A DNA stretch of 32,875 bases from an uncultured Caryophanales bacterium (GCA_946539445.1 CAMNHK010000016.1:1-32875), one strand, 5' to 3'; positions 1 through 8,326 are shown, counted from the first letter of the stretch. Notes: a model not told the origin generated them from the sequence alone. Translations and numbers: made by a program.

Positions 1-66
1 TTCTAGGATATTATCCTTATCTTAATTATATAGTATATTATTTTCATGTGCAATTATTTTTCAAAC

Positions 67-94
67 AAAAAAAGACTTTTTGTAGTCCTTTTTT
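67..94 (-). terminator. Intrinsic terminator of the MMPL operon
   Basis: On the minus strand an 11-bp stem (one G-U pair) closes a short loop and runs into seven T. It starts 13 bases past the stop codon of the last gene of the exporter operon. Confidence 0.8.
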
Positions 95-107
95 AGAAAA
101 TTTATTC

Positions 108-2303
108 TTATTTAAATAATCCTTTTATTTTATCCCAAATGGAATCTTTTGTTTCTTTTATTGTTTTATCCTCATGGGTGTCTTTTGGTTTTGAGGCTGA
201 ATCAATCATGAAAATGATTTTAGAACTGTTAGAGGCACCTGATGGAGTAGTATCTATTGTTCTATTCTCCATACTTATTTCTTTTAGAGCGTCTAAACGT
301 TGTTGAAGACTTTTAACATCTCCGTTGACCATTCTATTTATTTGATTAATTCCTTCTTTATTATATCTATCTAATCCTAGTGACAAGCTTCCCATGCCAT
401 TTGCTATTTGCTTGGAACCACTATTTAATTTATTAAAGGATTCTTGCAAAGTATTTACGGTATTGTCCAATGTATTTATTTTTTGATTTATATCCTTATT
501 AAAAGTATCCAATATTTCTCTTAGTTTTGAATCTACATTTTCTTCCCTAAATTGTTTCTCAATAATATTTTTTACTACTTGATTCGTATAGTCTTCTGTA
601 TTTTTACTAGATAAATCTTTTGCTGTTTCATCAACGATTCGATTTATCCATTCAGAAATATAGTTTTTCACATCTATATTTAAATATATATCTTCTTTCT
701 CTAGATCATTTTTTATAGAAGATATTATTTTATCTTTTATTTCATTTGAATATTCAGAAATCGCAGTATCATTTTCTAAAGATTTTCTTAATTCTTCCCC
801 TAACTTATTTATATAATTATTTATTAAAGTAGAGATATAGTTATTCTCGTTTAGGGCATTGATAATTTCATCTGATATATTTCTTTCGTTTATATTTTTC
901 TTTACTTGATTTAATGTATCTCCTTGTATTTTATAAACTATTTCTTTTGCCTGTTCTTCTGTTAGACCATAATTATCTACTATGAATGTAATATCTTCCT
1001 TTTGAATTTCTGACATATTATTATCGACGCTATCATATAGTTTATTTAATTCATTTAGAACGATTTCCTGTAATTCATTTCTTATATTATCTTTCAGAAT
1101 CGTTGTTAATTCCTCTATTTCAGAATCATTTTTTAATAAATTATATAAATCACTATTAATAGTTTTTTCCATAATATTTTCTATATCTAAATCTGAAATA
1201 ATTTTATTAACTTCTTCTTCTACTACTTCTTTTGTATTCTTTTTAGTGGAAGTAATTACTGCATTTTCTAGGTCTTCTTTGTTTTCTTTTATTAATTTGC
1301 TTGCCTCGTTGGTTATTTCTTCTTCTAAGGCTGGAGTAATCTTATTTATGTTATCTTCTACAATTTTTATTATTTCTTCTTTTATAGAATTTTGATCTAG
1401 ATTTCTATAATATTGATATTTTTTTGTTGCTTCTTGAATTTTAGTATTAGCTTCTGTAATTCCAGCATCCATTTGGTTCGTACCATCGCTTAGTTGTTTG
1501 GAAGCTTCCACTATCTTATCCATATTGCTTTGTAATAAATTTATATTCTTGTATAAATCATTTATTTCACTCGTTAAATTGATGCTATTATCATCCATTA
1601 GACTAGTTGTAGCTATAGAATAAATAGAATTTAATTCAAACGCTTCTGTATCATACATTATTTCTACTTTATTCATTTCCCTTAATTCCTCTAGTTTAAG
1701 GGATTCACTTAATCCAGGTGATGATATTGCCATTATAACAGAACCTACACCATTATCTATTACTTTTCCATTTGTTACTTGAATATTCTTGTTATCTTTA
1801 TTGTTTAAAACAGTTGTTGTTACTATCCAATAAGGAACATATATTTTTTCATTTATACCATTTATATTCATTTGTTTATAGGAATTATTATGGTATGTTA
1901 ACGCAATCTTTATATTCCCTTTTTTTCCTAATATTTCATTAAGGGGTTTTTCTTCTCCATTCAAATAATATTTAACATCGAGACTAATTGGTAAGTCTTC
2001 CTTATAAGTTCCTTGGTAATAAATATCCTTACCTGTTGTTTCCCATATTAAATCATTCCCATTTTGAGTGAATTTTTCATTGCCATTCACATTTTTTATA
2101 TTACTCAATATTGTTTTATCATTAATTGTATTTTCATTGTAATTCCATAAATGCTCGATAACAGAAGTACTCTGCACTTCTCCATTTTCCTTTAATTTCA
2201 CATATACATTTTCCTCTTTGGTTAATGCATACACTCCCGTTCCTTGAAATAATTCACATATTATTAAAATATATGCTATAAACTTTTTCATTATCTTTTT
2301 CAT
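108..2303 (-). CDS. Secreted heptad-repeat coiled-coil partner of an MMPL exporter
   Basis: This 731-residue protein has an N-terminal signal peptide (hydrophobic residues about 8-25, likely cleavage after VYA) and no other clear membrane segment, so it should act outside the membrane. Residues about 30-230 look like a beta-rich domain. Residues about 240-690 are charged and mostly helical, rich in E, N, K and I. They are bracketed by stretches of the X-X-X-L-X-X-G heptad type (LSDGTNQMDAG near 270, LNSGSKQIANGMGSL near 640) known from YhgE/Pip-related and MMPL-associated proteins. It starts 5 bases after the stop of the MMPL gene behind AAGGATAG, so the two are cotranscribed. I infer a periplasm-like adaptor or scaffold for the exporter; the substrate is unknown. 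The family resemblance rests on the heptads and context only. Confidence 0.75.
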   Translation of the reverse strand: MKKIMKKFIAYILIICELFQGTGVYALTKEENVYVKLKENGEVQSTSVIEHLWNYNENTINDKTILSNIKNVNGNEKFTQNGNDLIWETTGKDIYYQGTYKEDLPISLDVKYYLNGEEKPLNEILGKKGNIKIALTYHNNSYKQMNINGINEKIYVPYWIVTTTVLNNKDNKNIQVTNGKVIDNGVGSVIMAISSPGLSESLKLEELREMNKVEIMYDTEAFELNSIYSIATTSLMDDNSINLTSEINDLYKNINLLQSNMDKIVEASKQLSDGTNQMDAGITEANTKIQEATKKYQYYRNLDQNSIKEEIIKIVEDNINKITPALEEEITNEASKLIKENKEDLENAVITSTKKNTKEVVEEEVNKIISDLDIENIMEKTINSDLYNLLKNDSEIEELTTILKDNIRNELQEIVLNELNKLYDSVDNNMSEIQKEDITFIVDNYGLTEEQAKEIVYKIQGDTLNQVKKNINERNISDEIINALNENNYISTLINNYINKLGEELRKSLENDTAISEYSNEIKDKIISSIKNDLEKEDIYLNIDVKNYISEWINRIVDETAKDLSSKNTEDYTNQVVKNIIEKQFREENVDSKLREILDTFNKDINQKINTLDNTVNTLQESFNKLNSGSKQIANGMGSLSLGLDRYNKEGINQINRMVNGDVKSLQQRLDALKEISMENRTIDTTPSGASNSSKIIFMIDSASKPKDTHEDKTIKETKDSIWDKIKGLFK

Positions 2304-2308
2304 ATAAT

Positions 2309-4372
2309 CTATCCTTTCTTAAATCCTAGTGTTGTTTTCGTTATTATTTTATCAAACATTAATAATACACTAGGAACCACAAACATAACTATTAACATAC
2401 TTATTATGGCGCCTCTTGCCATAAGAAGACATAATGAGCTAATCATATCAATTTTTGATATTGCAAACACAGCAAAAGTTGCCGCAAAGAAACACATAGC
2501 ACTGACAAAGATTGATGATACTGAGGTATTTAACGCCGCTTTGATGGCTTCTTTTTTATCTTTCTTGTTTTTCCTTTCTTCTAGGTATTTTGTTGTCAAT
2601 AGAATGGCATAATCAATCGTTGCTCCCAGTTGGATTGTTCCAATCACAATGGAAGATACAAATGGTATACTTTTTCCTTGCCAATATGGAACACCCATAT
2701 TAATAAATATTGCAAATTCTATTGCTAGTACTAATAATATAGGTAAGCTAAGTGATCTTAATACAAAGAACATAATAATAAAAATGACTCCAATGGAAAC
2801 ATAATTAACGTTTCTAAAATCAATTGCTGTTATTTCTACAAGGTCATTCATTAAAGGCCCTTCTCCAGCTAAAATCGCATTTTTATCATATTTCTTTATA
2901 ATTTTATTTACTTTAAAAATTTGTTCATTTAACTCATCTGTTGCTATTTCATATTTTGAGTTTATTAGTATTAATTTGTATTTTTTTGTTTCTAACATGT
3001 TTTTTATTTTGGTTGGTATTATATCATCTGAAATACCATACTGATTCAATATATTCGTTGAAATAATACTTTCAATTCCATCGATTTCATGGATTTCATC
3101 TATCATTTTATTAAAATTAGTATTTTCCATTTTAGAATCAATAAGAATCATAGACTGAGATATAAGTCCATATTCATTCTTTAGTTTTTTACTAACAATG
3201 GAATAATTATAATCCTCTGGAATGGATGTATCCAATTTGTAATATACTTCCGTATTTTTTTGTGATAAATAAGCTGGTACTATTAGAATTAGGAAAATCA
3301 TAAATATCCATTTATATCCTTTTATTACAATTGGCTTTACAAATTTAAACTCTGGTAATAATGGTTTGTGCTTTGTTTTCTGAATGAGTTTATCAAATAT
3401 TAATAAGAGAGACGGATATACTGTTAAAACGGTAAGTACTCCAAATACAACACCCTTAGCCATTACTAATCCGATATCTTTTCCAAGACCAAATTTCATA
3501 GTACATAGTGCTAAAAAACCTGCTATCGTTGTAAGGGATGAACCAATGACTGAAACCATTGTTTCATTAATGGCTTCTTTCATAGCCTCATCATTTGTTT
3601 TATTATTCTTTTTAGATGCTTCATACTTATGATATAAAAATATTGAAAAATCCGTTGTTACCCCAAGTTGTAAAACTGCTGCTATGGCTTTGGTAATATA
3701 GGATATTTCACCAAATATAATATTCGTACCCATATTAAACAATATTGACATTCCAATATTTCCTAGTAGTAAAAAAGGTACTATGTATGAATCTAGTGAT
3801 AGCATTAATACTATTAAACAAAATATAACTGCTACCGCCACATAAGCAAAGGTTTGACTTTCTACTAATTTTCTCATATCTAAAGCCATAGCGCTCATAC
3901 CACCTACTTTTATGGCATTAGACAATTCTTCAATTTCTTTTACAGCATTGGTAGTTTCTTCATCACTGGTTCCCGTTTTAAATGTGATAAGTAATAATTT
4001 TGAATCATTACTTGACACGTGCTTTAGTAATTCTTTCGGAAGCATTTCTAGTGGGATAACTGTTCCGGTAATATCATTAATACTAACGACATTCGTAACA
4101 CAGTCTATCTTTCGAATCTTATTTTCCAGTTCTATCAGTTCTTTTTCACTAATACTATTATCTACTAATGAAACAGAAAAAGCTCCCATATTAAAGTCGT
4201 CCTTTAATATATTTTGCCCTTTTAATGTCTCAATATCGCTTGGTAAATAAACTAATATATCATAATTTGTTTTTGTTCCTCTATATCCTAATATAGAAGG
4301 AATTATCATTAGTAAACTTATCAATAAAATAACTATTTTATTTTTTACAACAAAATTTGAAAAGTTTTTCAT
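2309..4372 (-). CDS. MMPL/RND-family membrane exporter
   Basis: This 687-residue protein has the two-fold RND layout: one transmembrane helix (about 11-29), a large outer loop, a five-helix bundle, then the same pattern again. The two halves carry matching helix motifs, GVTTDFSIFLYHKY and GATIDYAILLTTKY. The acidic residue followed by an aromatic is the conserved proton-relay site of MMPL transporters. MMPL proteins export lipids, siderophores or toxic compounds using the proton gradient. I place the start at the ATG of MKNFSNF, behind GAGGTGATGAA; 19 further in-frame upstream codons have no ribosome site and run into the promoter. It is first in an operon with a secreted coiled-coil protein and divergent from a TetR-type repressor, the usual plan for an inducible exporter. 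Confidence 0.9.
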   Translation of the reverse strand: MKNFSNFVVKNKIVILLISLLMIIPSILGYRGTKTNYDILVYLPSDIETLKGQNILKDDFNMGAFSVSLVDNSISEKELIELENKIRKIDCVTNVVSINDITGTVIPLEMLPKELLKHVSSNDSKLLLITFKTGTSDEETTNAVKEIEELSNAIKVGGMSAMALDMRKLVESQTFAYVAVAVIFCLIVLMLSLDSYIVPFLLLGNIGMSILFNMGTNIIFGEISYITKAIAAVLQLGVTTDFSIFLYHKYEASKKNNKTNDEAMKEAINETMVSVIGSSLTTIAGFLALCTMKFGLGKDIGLVMAKGVVFGVLTVLTVYPSLLLIFDKLIQKTKHKPLLPEFKFVKPIVIKGYKWIFMIFLILIVPAYLSQKNTEVYYKLDTSIPEDYNYSIVSKKLKNEYGLISQSMILIDSKMENTNFNKMIDEIHEIDGIESIISTNILNQYGISDDIIPTKIKNMLETKKYKLILINSKYEIATDELNEQIFKVNKIIKKYDKNAILAGEGPLMNDLVEITAIDFRNVNYVSIGVIFIIMFFVLRSLSLPILLVLAIEFAIFINMGVPYWQGKSIPFVSSIVIGTIQLGATIDYAILLTTKYLEERKNKKDKKEAIKAALNTSVSSIFVSAMCFFAATFAVFAISKIDMISSLCLLMARGAIISMLIVMFVVPSVLLMFDKIITKTTLGFKKG

Positions 4373-4421
4373 TTCATCACCTCGACAATACATTTTATTA
4401 CTATCCGTTGTAGAATACCAC

Positions 4422-4451
4422 ATTATCACTGTATAAATGGTGCTTATCCAA
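4422..4451 (-). promoter_or_regulatory. Probable promoter of the MMPL operon
   Basis: On the minus strand TTGGAT is followed 18 bases later by GATAAT. This would start transcription about 40 bases upstream of the MMPL start codon. Confidence 0.5.
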
Positions 4452-4480
4452 CACTTTTATAAATATATATGTGTTTTTAT

Positions 4481-4495
4481 CATACATTTTGTATG
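4481..4495. promoter_or_regulatory. Palindrome, candidate TetR operator
   Basis: CATACATTTTGTATG is a perfect inverted repeat (6-bp arms, 3-base centre). It lies between the divergent promoters, touching the upstream edge of the tetR -35 box. TetR-type regulators usually bind such sites in the shared intergenic region. A second, weaker pair (AACAC at 4450-4454 and GTGTT at 4471-4475) overlaps the MMPL -35. Binding is inferred. Confidence 0.5.
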
Positions 4496-4499
4496 TTAT

Positions 4500-4529
4500 T
4501 TGACTTTTGTGGTGTTATAGTTTTATAAT
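4500..4529 (+). promoter_or_regulatory. Promoter of the TetR-type regulator
   Basis: TTGACT is followed 18 bases later by a perfect TATAAT. The start codon lies 23 bases beyond the -10 box. Confidence 0.75.
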
Positions 4530-4552
4530 TTATTGTGACAAGAGGTGGTCTT

Positions 4553-5119
4553 ATGCATAGTAAAACAGATTTAAGAGTCATCAAAACAAAAAGAATTCTT
4601 TTTGACTCATTATTAAATCTTATGAAACATAAAAGTTTTGAAAAAATTAAAATATCTGATATTTGTGAAGAATCTCTTATAAATCGATCTACATTCTATG
4701 CTCATTATGAAGATAAATATGATTTATTAATGGATTTGTTTGAAGAACAAAAACAGTCTCTTTTAAAAGAACTGAAAGATAATGAAAATTCTATTTTTTC
4801 AAAAGAATATCTAATGGAATTGCTCAATATCTTAATCACTCATATTGATGAAAACAGAGAAACCTACAGTGCTATTCTCATGAACAATAGGAATGGGATA
4901 TTAATTGATTTTTTAATTGATGTAATCGAGAGAGATGTATCCGAACGTTTGAAATATAATAGCGGAATTATTGTTTCTGATTTACCTTTAGATATTGTTG
5001 TTAAATTTTATGCTGGTGGATTAATCAATATTGGAATAACATGGATTACAAGAAACGAAAAATATAGTAAAGAAGAGCTTTTATCCTATATCGATAATTT
5101 AATTCCCAATAAAATATAG
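4553..5119 (+). CDS. TetR/AcrR-family transcriptional regulator
   Basis: This 188-residue protein has an N-terminal TetR helix-turn-helix (about residues 33-53, ISDICEESLINRSTFYAHY), including the family's typical STFYxHYxxKxxLL region, and a helical ligand-binding domain behind it. The C-terminal half resembles the DhaS-like TetR_C_8 type. The start chosen is the ATG of MHSKTD, eight bases after AGAGGTGG; an in-frame GTG 18 bases upstream has no ribosome site. It is divergent from the MMPL operon and most likely represses it, and perhaps itself, through the palindrome at 4481-4495. The inducer is unknown. Confidence 0.88.
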   Translation: MHSKTDLRVIKTKRILFDSLLNLMKHKSFEKIKISDICEESLINRSTFYAHYEDKYDLLMDLFEEQKQSLLKELKDNENSIFSKEYLMELLNILITHIDENRETYSAILMNNRNGILIDFLIDVIERDVSERLKYNSGIIVSDLPLDIVVKFYAGGLINIGITWITRNEKYSKEELLSYIDNLIPNKI

Positions 5120-5152
5120 AAAAACCACAATCATTGTAATTGTGGTTTTTTT
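5120..5152 (+). terminator. Intrinsic terminator of the TetR gene
   Basis: A 12-bp perfect stem (AAAAACCACAAT with ATTGTGGTTTTT), a 7-base loop and a T tract begin directly after the tetR stop codon. The A-rich 5' side may also let it work against transcription from the right. Confidence 0.9.
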
Positions 5153-5218
5153 GTTTCCTATGTTCTTTGATAGCAAATAACATGTGATGCATTTTTTCAT
5201 AAATTGTATGAGATAGTA

Positions 5219-5878
5219 CTATCCTAATTTTTTTGAAATATATAGAAATGGTGTATCACATATTGCAATTACTATTTCTATAATTGTAGTAGTTGTCGCT
5301 ATTGAAAATATCACAGGTAATGAAAATATTCCTATAAATGCTAGAGTATTAAAAAAATAGTTTTCTATACAATTGCATAATATTGTTGATAAATTATTTC
5401 TAAGCCATAGTCTATTTGGATACTTTTCTTTTAATTTATTATAGATATGAATATCCATCATATTGCTTATAAAAAACATAGCCATACTTGCTGCCATTGT
5501 TCTAAAACTAATTGTAAATAAAACTTTCATGGCATCATTCACAACATCGTCAGCACTTGGAATAAATAAAAGTGTTATTTGAGTAATTATTATAAATATA
5601 ATACCACTACATAAACTGATATATATTCCTTTTTTCGCATCTTCTTTACTATACTTTTCAGACATTATATCCGTTGCTAAAAAAGTGGATGCAAATAGGA
5701 CATTTCCTAAACTTGTAGTAAAAGTAAACACATCAATCATTTTACATACTGTTAAATTTGCTAATATTGTTGCTACGCTAAGCCAAACATATAGTCCTTC
5801 TTTTTTAAATAGTTTTTCCATTAATACTACAAAGCTAAATACTACTATAATATTTATAAATCCATATATTATATTCAT
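5219..5878 (-). CDS. yhhQ: Queuosine-precursor transporter, YhhQ/VUT family
   Basis: This 219-residue membrane protein has about six hydrophobic helices and the typical features of the YhhQ/QPTR (DUF165, VUT) family: the FASTFLATDIMSEKY motif near residues 62-76, a following charged loop (SKEDAKKG), and a late segment with N and T residues near CDTPFLY. Characterised members take up queuosine precursors such as preQ0 or preQ1, used to modify the wobble base of tRNAs with GUN anticodons. The identification is supported by a preQ1-I-like riboswitch directly upstream whose 3' end contains the ribosome site (AGGAG, 7 bases from ATG). No queuosine biosynthesis gene is nearby, which fits a salvaging lifestyle. 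Confidence 0.88.
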   Translation of the reverse strand: MNIIYGFINIIVVFSFVVLMEKLFKKEGLYVWLSVATILANLTVCKMIDVFTFTTSLGNVLFASTFLATDIMSEKYSKEDAKKGIYISLCSGIIFIIITQITLLFIPSADDVVNDAMKVLFTISFRTMAASMAMFFISNMMDIHIYNKLKEKYPNRLWLRNNLSTILCNCIENYFFNTLAFIGIFSLPVIFSIATTTTIIEIVIAICDTPFLYISKKLG

Positions 5879-5885
5879 TTGTTTT

Positions 5886-5929
5886 CTCCTTCCCTTTTTT
5901 ATACTAGGATGTGTAGGTTAACTAGTACT
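5886..5929 (-). ncRNA. Probable preQ1-I riboswitch
   Basis: The minus strand reads UACUAG, a loop containing CCUACAC, CUAGUA, then UAAAAAAGGGAAGGAG. This follows the class I preQ1 aptamer plan: a short hairpin, a pyrimidine-rich loop with the UACAC element, and an A-rich tail that folds back onto the stem. It differs from the Bacillus queC aptamer mainly in stem sequence. The tail includes the Shine-Dalgarno AGGAG, so ligand binding should hide the ribosome site and switch off translation of the transporter. A TATAAT -10 box lies just upstream at 5935-5940; I see no clear -35 box. The assignment is by eye. Confidence 0.72.
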
Positions 5930-6021
5930 CCATCATTATATACTATTATTTCTATAAATACTAGAAAAATATCTTTTTATTTTAGAAAATTGTGTACGTA
6001 TTGATTGTTTGTTTATTAAAT

Positions 6022-6046
6022 AAAAAAACTCTAACTTCCGTTAGAG
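6022..6046 (-). terminator. Intrinsic terminator after tRNA-Met
   Basis: On the minus strand CTCTAAC, a GGAA tetraloop and GTTAGAG are followed by seven T, 12 bases past the tRNA 3' end. Confidence 0.9.
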
Positions 6047-6057
6047 ATAATTGCAAT

Positions 6058-6134
6058 TGGTAGCGAAAGAGGGGATCGAACCCCCGACCTTTCGGGTATG
6101 AACCGAACGCTCTAGCCAGCTGAGCTACTTCGCC
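6058..6134 (-). tRNA. Elongator tRNA-Met (CAU)
   Basis: This 77-base cloverleaf includes an encoded CCA. The anticodon stem TTCGG/CCGAA closes the loop TTCATAC with anticodon CAT. The T arm has GGTTCGATCC. The acceptor stem GGCGAAG pairs with TTTCGCT, including G-U at both ends, as in the Bacillus elongator tRNA-Met. The initiator form is unlikely because the first acceptor position is paired. Isoleucine (lysidine) tRNA was considered and is less similar. Confidence 0.93.
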
Positions 6135-6153
6135 ATTTCAAGTTAACAAATTA

Positions 6154-6182
6154 ATAATATCAAATCTCATTTTAAAATGCAA
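6154..6182 (-). promoter_or_regulatory. Promoter of tRNA-Met
   Basis: TTGCAT and TATTAT on the minus strand are separated by exactly 17 bases and end 19 bases upstream of the tRNA. Confidence 0.7.
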
Positions 6183-6201
6183 TACTTTTTTGGGGAAATT
6201 C

Positions 6202-6230
6202 TTTACATTTTTAGAAAAATTATTTATAAT
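6202..6230 (+). promoter_or_regulatory. Promoter of the 135-residue orphan
   Basis: TTTACA and TATAAT are separated by 17 bases. The site fixes the downstream start: any in-frame codon before 6256 lies in or ahead of the promoter. Confidence 0.8.
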
Positions 6231-6255
6231 ACTCAAACATGAGAGGAGTTTGTCT

Positions 6256-6663
6256 ATGGCAAAGAATATTGTAATCTATAAAGGTATCATTCGTGTTTTA
6301 TATGCAGATGGTTTTTCCTTACAAGATGGAAAAGTGGTTCCTAATGTTCAAAGAGAAGTTGTGAAAGAAGATGCGGAATTCTATCCTTTTATGCGAAAAC
6401 TTATTAACATCGACTATAATGCTGTTTTACCTAGTGAAGAAGAAGCTCTTTATTATATGGGAAATGTTGTAAAATGTCGCGAAGGAAAAATACTAGAAGC
6501 AATGGATGATGGGGTATCCCAAAAAAGCCGAGAAGATTTTATGAATTATATGTCTCGTGTAAGTTCTTGTATTTATTTTGATTCAGGAGAAGCAAAACCA
6601 GATCATTTGATGCCTAAGAAAGAGTTAAAGCAATTATTAAAGCAGAAAAAAAGAGATAATTAA
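6256..6663 (+). CDS. Orphan protein, 135 residues
   Basis: I do not recognise this small soluble protein. The start is the ATG of MAKNIV, behind GAGAGGAG and 25 bases after a strong -10 box; a longer reading from 6190 would begin upstream of the promoter. It opens with a beta-like segment (IVIYKGIIRVLYADGF) and ends in a lysine-rich helix. There is no signal peptide, membrane segment or repeat, and the two cysteines (one in VVKCREG, one in SSCIYF) do not form a metal motif. It is monocistronic and convergent with the ClpX-like gene; the two reading frames overlap by 4 bases, sharing two bases of their stop codons inside a common palindromic terminator. Confidence 0.75.
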   Translation: MAKNIVIYKGIIRVLYADGFSLQDGKVVPNVQREVVKEDAEFYPFMRKLINIDYNAVLPSEEEALYYMGNVVKCREGKILEAMDDGVSQKSREDFMNYMSRVSSCIYFDSGEAKPDHLMPKKELKQLLKQKKRDN

Positions 6664-6678
6664 TTATCTCTTTTTTTT
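6646..6678. terminator. Bidirectional terminator inside two overlapping convergent stops
   Basis: A perfect 32-base palindrome has seven A, GAGATAAT, a TA centre, then its complement ending in seven T. It terminates both genes and contains the last five codons and the stop of each. Because it reads the same on both strands, both proteins end in KKRDN. Confidence 0.9.
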
Positions 6679-8306
6679 ATTAATTGATAATGAGATGGAT
6701 CTTCTACGGTTTCTTGATCCATAATAACTTCTTCATATCGTCCGGGATTCATGTATATTTCTTCAAAAGCCATCCAGGTACTATTATCTACTACAGATTT
6801 AATTCCTCTGGCTCCTGTTTTCGCTTTATAAGCTTTTTCCGCAATCGATGAAGTAAAGGATGGAGCACAGGTTAATTTCACTCCTAACTGTTTAAAGATT
6901 CCTTCTTGAACTTTGATGGCCGATTCATCTGACTCTAACATAATTCTTTGAATATCTTGTACATCTAAATCGTTTAATTTTACGACCGTTACCCTACTCA
7001 TAAATTCATCTGTCATCATACCATGTTCTACGAAATCTTGCGTTGTTGCTTTTCGGTACTTTGGTTTAGTAGATACTTCTCCACCAAATCCTATTCCATT
7101 TTTTTCTAATAGATTTTTATAAACGTCCGTGTAGGCTCCGCCAAAAATAACGGTCATTTTTTCGGTATTGATTTTTACTTTTGGACTGGCTGGTTTGGAA
7201 TCAGGAGATGCGGTATACGTACATCCTTCAATAAATGGTAATAAGACATTGATTACTCCTTGACCACTGACATCCGATTTTTTACTAGATCCTTTTTTAT
7301 CAATTTCATCGAAAAAGATAATAGCATTTTCGGCTTTTTCCAAATCTTTGTTACAGTTTTCATATAATTCCCATAATACTTCTTCAATGTCTCTTCCTAC
7401 ATATCCCGGAATGGTTAATTGAGTAGAATCTACTTTGATAAATGGTTTGTTCAAGTATTTGGCTATCAAACGCATTAATTCTGTCTTCCCTACTCCCGTT
7501 GGGCCTGTTAATAATAAACCTTCTTTTTTCTTGCGAGCATCCATTTCTTTTCTAGCAATCTCTACGATGACTCTTCTAGCTGGTTCATCTTGAGCAATTA
7601 AGGTTTTGGTCACTTTTTTAAATAAGTCATTTATATCTACTGGTGGTATAAAACCTTGTTCTTTTTTTATTTCTTCTACTTCTTCTTTTTCTCTTGGTAA
7701 CGTCATAAAGGATTTTCCTTGTTCCGTTGCTTCTATCTGTAAATCTAGAACATCAAGTGCTTCCGTTAAATCTTCCGCACTTCGTTTTAAATTATCTCTC
7801 ATCTTTATTAATTCTTTTAAGGAATACTTTCCATTTACGATATTTTTAATCAACTCTTTCATATCGTCTTTCATATCCTCTTCATCGTCTTCTTCCGATA
7901 ATTCTTCTTCTTGGCGAACACGACTTCCTACATTATTGACACTATCTTTGATATTTTGTACATTTAAGGTTACATAAAATAAAGTATCATTTTCTCCTTT
8001 TCCCACAAAGAATAATATTTTTTTACAACGATTTTCAAACTCTTTAATCGCATCTTTTAAGCCAATCTCTCCCCCTAGTGTTTGTTGTAGATCACTTAGA
8101 GGAATGATATTGGAATAAGCATAGGGAACTTGACTCGTTAATAATTCTTTGCCAAGCATTGGGAAATATTCATTTCCATTGCGATCGATAAAGTTTCTTG
8201 TTTCTAAATCCACTTCTCCTATTACGGCGTGATTAGCACTAAAGATAAAGGAGTCTTCTCCTACGTAATGTCTATCCATTACCATTGCGATGTATTTCTT
8301 TCCCAT
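6660..8306 (-). CDS. ClpX-like AAA+ unfoldase without zinc-binding domain
   Basis: This 548-residue protein has a complete Clp/Hsl AAA+ module at about 225-530: Walker A GPTGVGKT (268-275), pore loop GYVG (301-304), Walker B IIFFDEID (329-336), an IGF loop (405-407) in the context IGFGGE, an arginine finger in DEFMSRV (R438), and sensor 2 GARGIK (498-503). GYVG grips substrates in ClpX and HslU; IGF is the ClpX tripeptide that docks onto ClpP, so it probably feeds ClpP. The usual N-terminal cysteine zinc finger is absent. Instead there are about 220 unfamiliar residues: a beta-rich part (1-125), an acidic stretch (132-150, EEDDEEDMKDD) and a helical pair (150-195). It is monocistronic behind a strong promoter. 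I read it as a ClpX paralogue with its own substrate range, not the housekeeping ClpX. Confidence 0.88.
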   Translation of the reverse strand: MGKKYIAMVMDRHYVGEDSFIFSANHAVIGEVDLETRNFIDRNGNEYFPMLGKELLTSQVPYAYSNIIPLSDLQQTLGGEIGLKDAIKEFENRCKKILFFVGKGENDTLFYVTLNVQNIKDSVNNVGSRVRQEEELSEEDDEEDMKDDMKELIKNIVNGKYSLKELIKMRDNLKRSAEDLTEALDVLDLQIEATEQGKSFMTLPREKEEVEEIKKEQGFIPPVDINDLFKKVTKTLIAQDEPARRVIVEIARKEMDARKKKEGLLLTGPTGVGKTELMRLIAKYLNKPFIKVDSTQLTIPGYVGRDIEEVLWELYENCNKDLEKAENAIIFFDEIDKKGSSKKSDVSGQGVINVLLPFIEGCTYTASPDSKPASPKVKINTEKMTVIFGGAYTDVYKNLLEKNGIGFGGEVSTKPKYRKATTQDFVEHGMMTDEFMSRVTVVKLNDLDVQDIQRIMLESDESAIKVQEGIFKQLGVKLTCAPSFTSSIAEKAYKAKTGARGIKSVVDNSTWMAFEEIYMNPGRYEEVIMDQETVEDPSHYQLIKKRDN

Positions 8307-8326
8307 ATGAAAACCTCCTTACGAAT

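Noticed and set aside
108..2303. Repetitive coding sequence considered as a nucleotide repeat array
   Set aside because: The repetition is in the heptad protein pattern; no DNA unit recurs at fixed spacing.
3912..4250. 112-codon frame opposite the MMPL gene
   Set aside because: Antisense to a conserved transporter domain; serine-rich shadow.
6190..6255. N-terminal extension of the 135-residue orphan from an ATG at 6190
   Set aside because: The extension covers the promoter (TTTACA-17-TATAAT) and lacks a ribosome site; the ATG at 6256 has GAGAGGAG.
7606..7977. 123-codon frame opposite the ClpX-like gene
   Set aside because: Serine/phenylalanine-rich shadow of the acidic linker, with no ribosome site.
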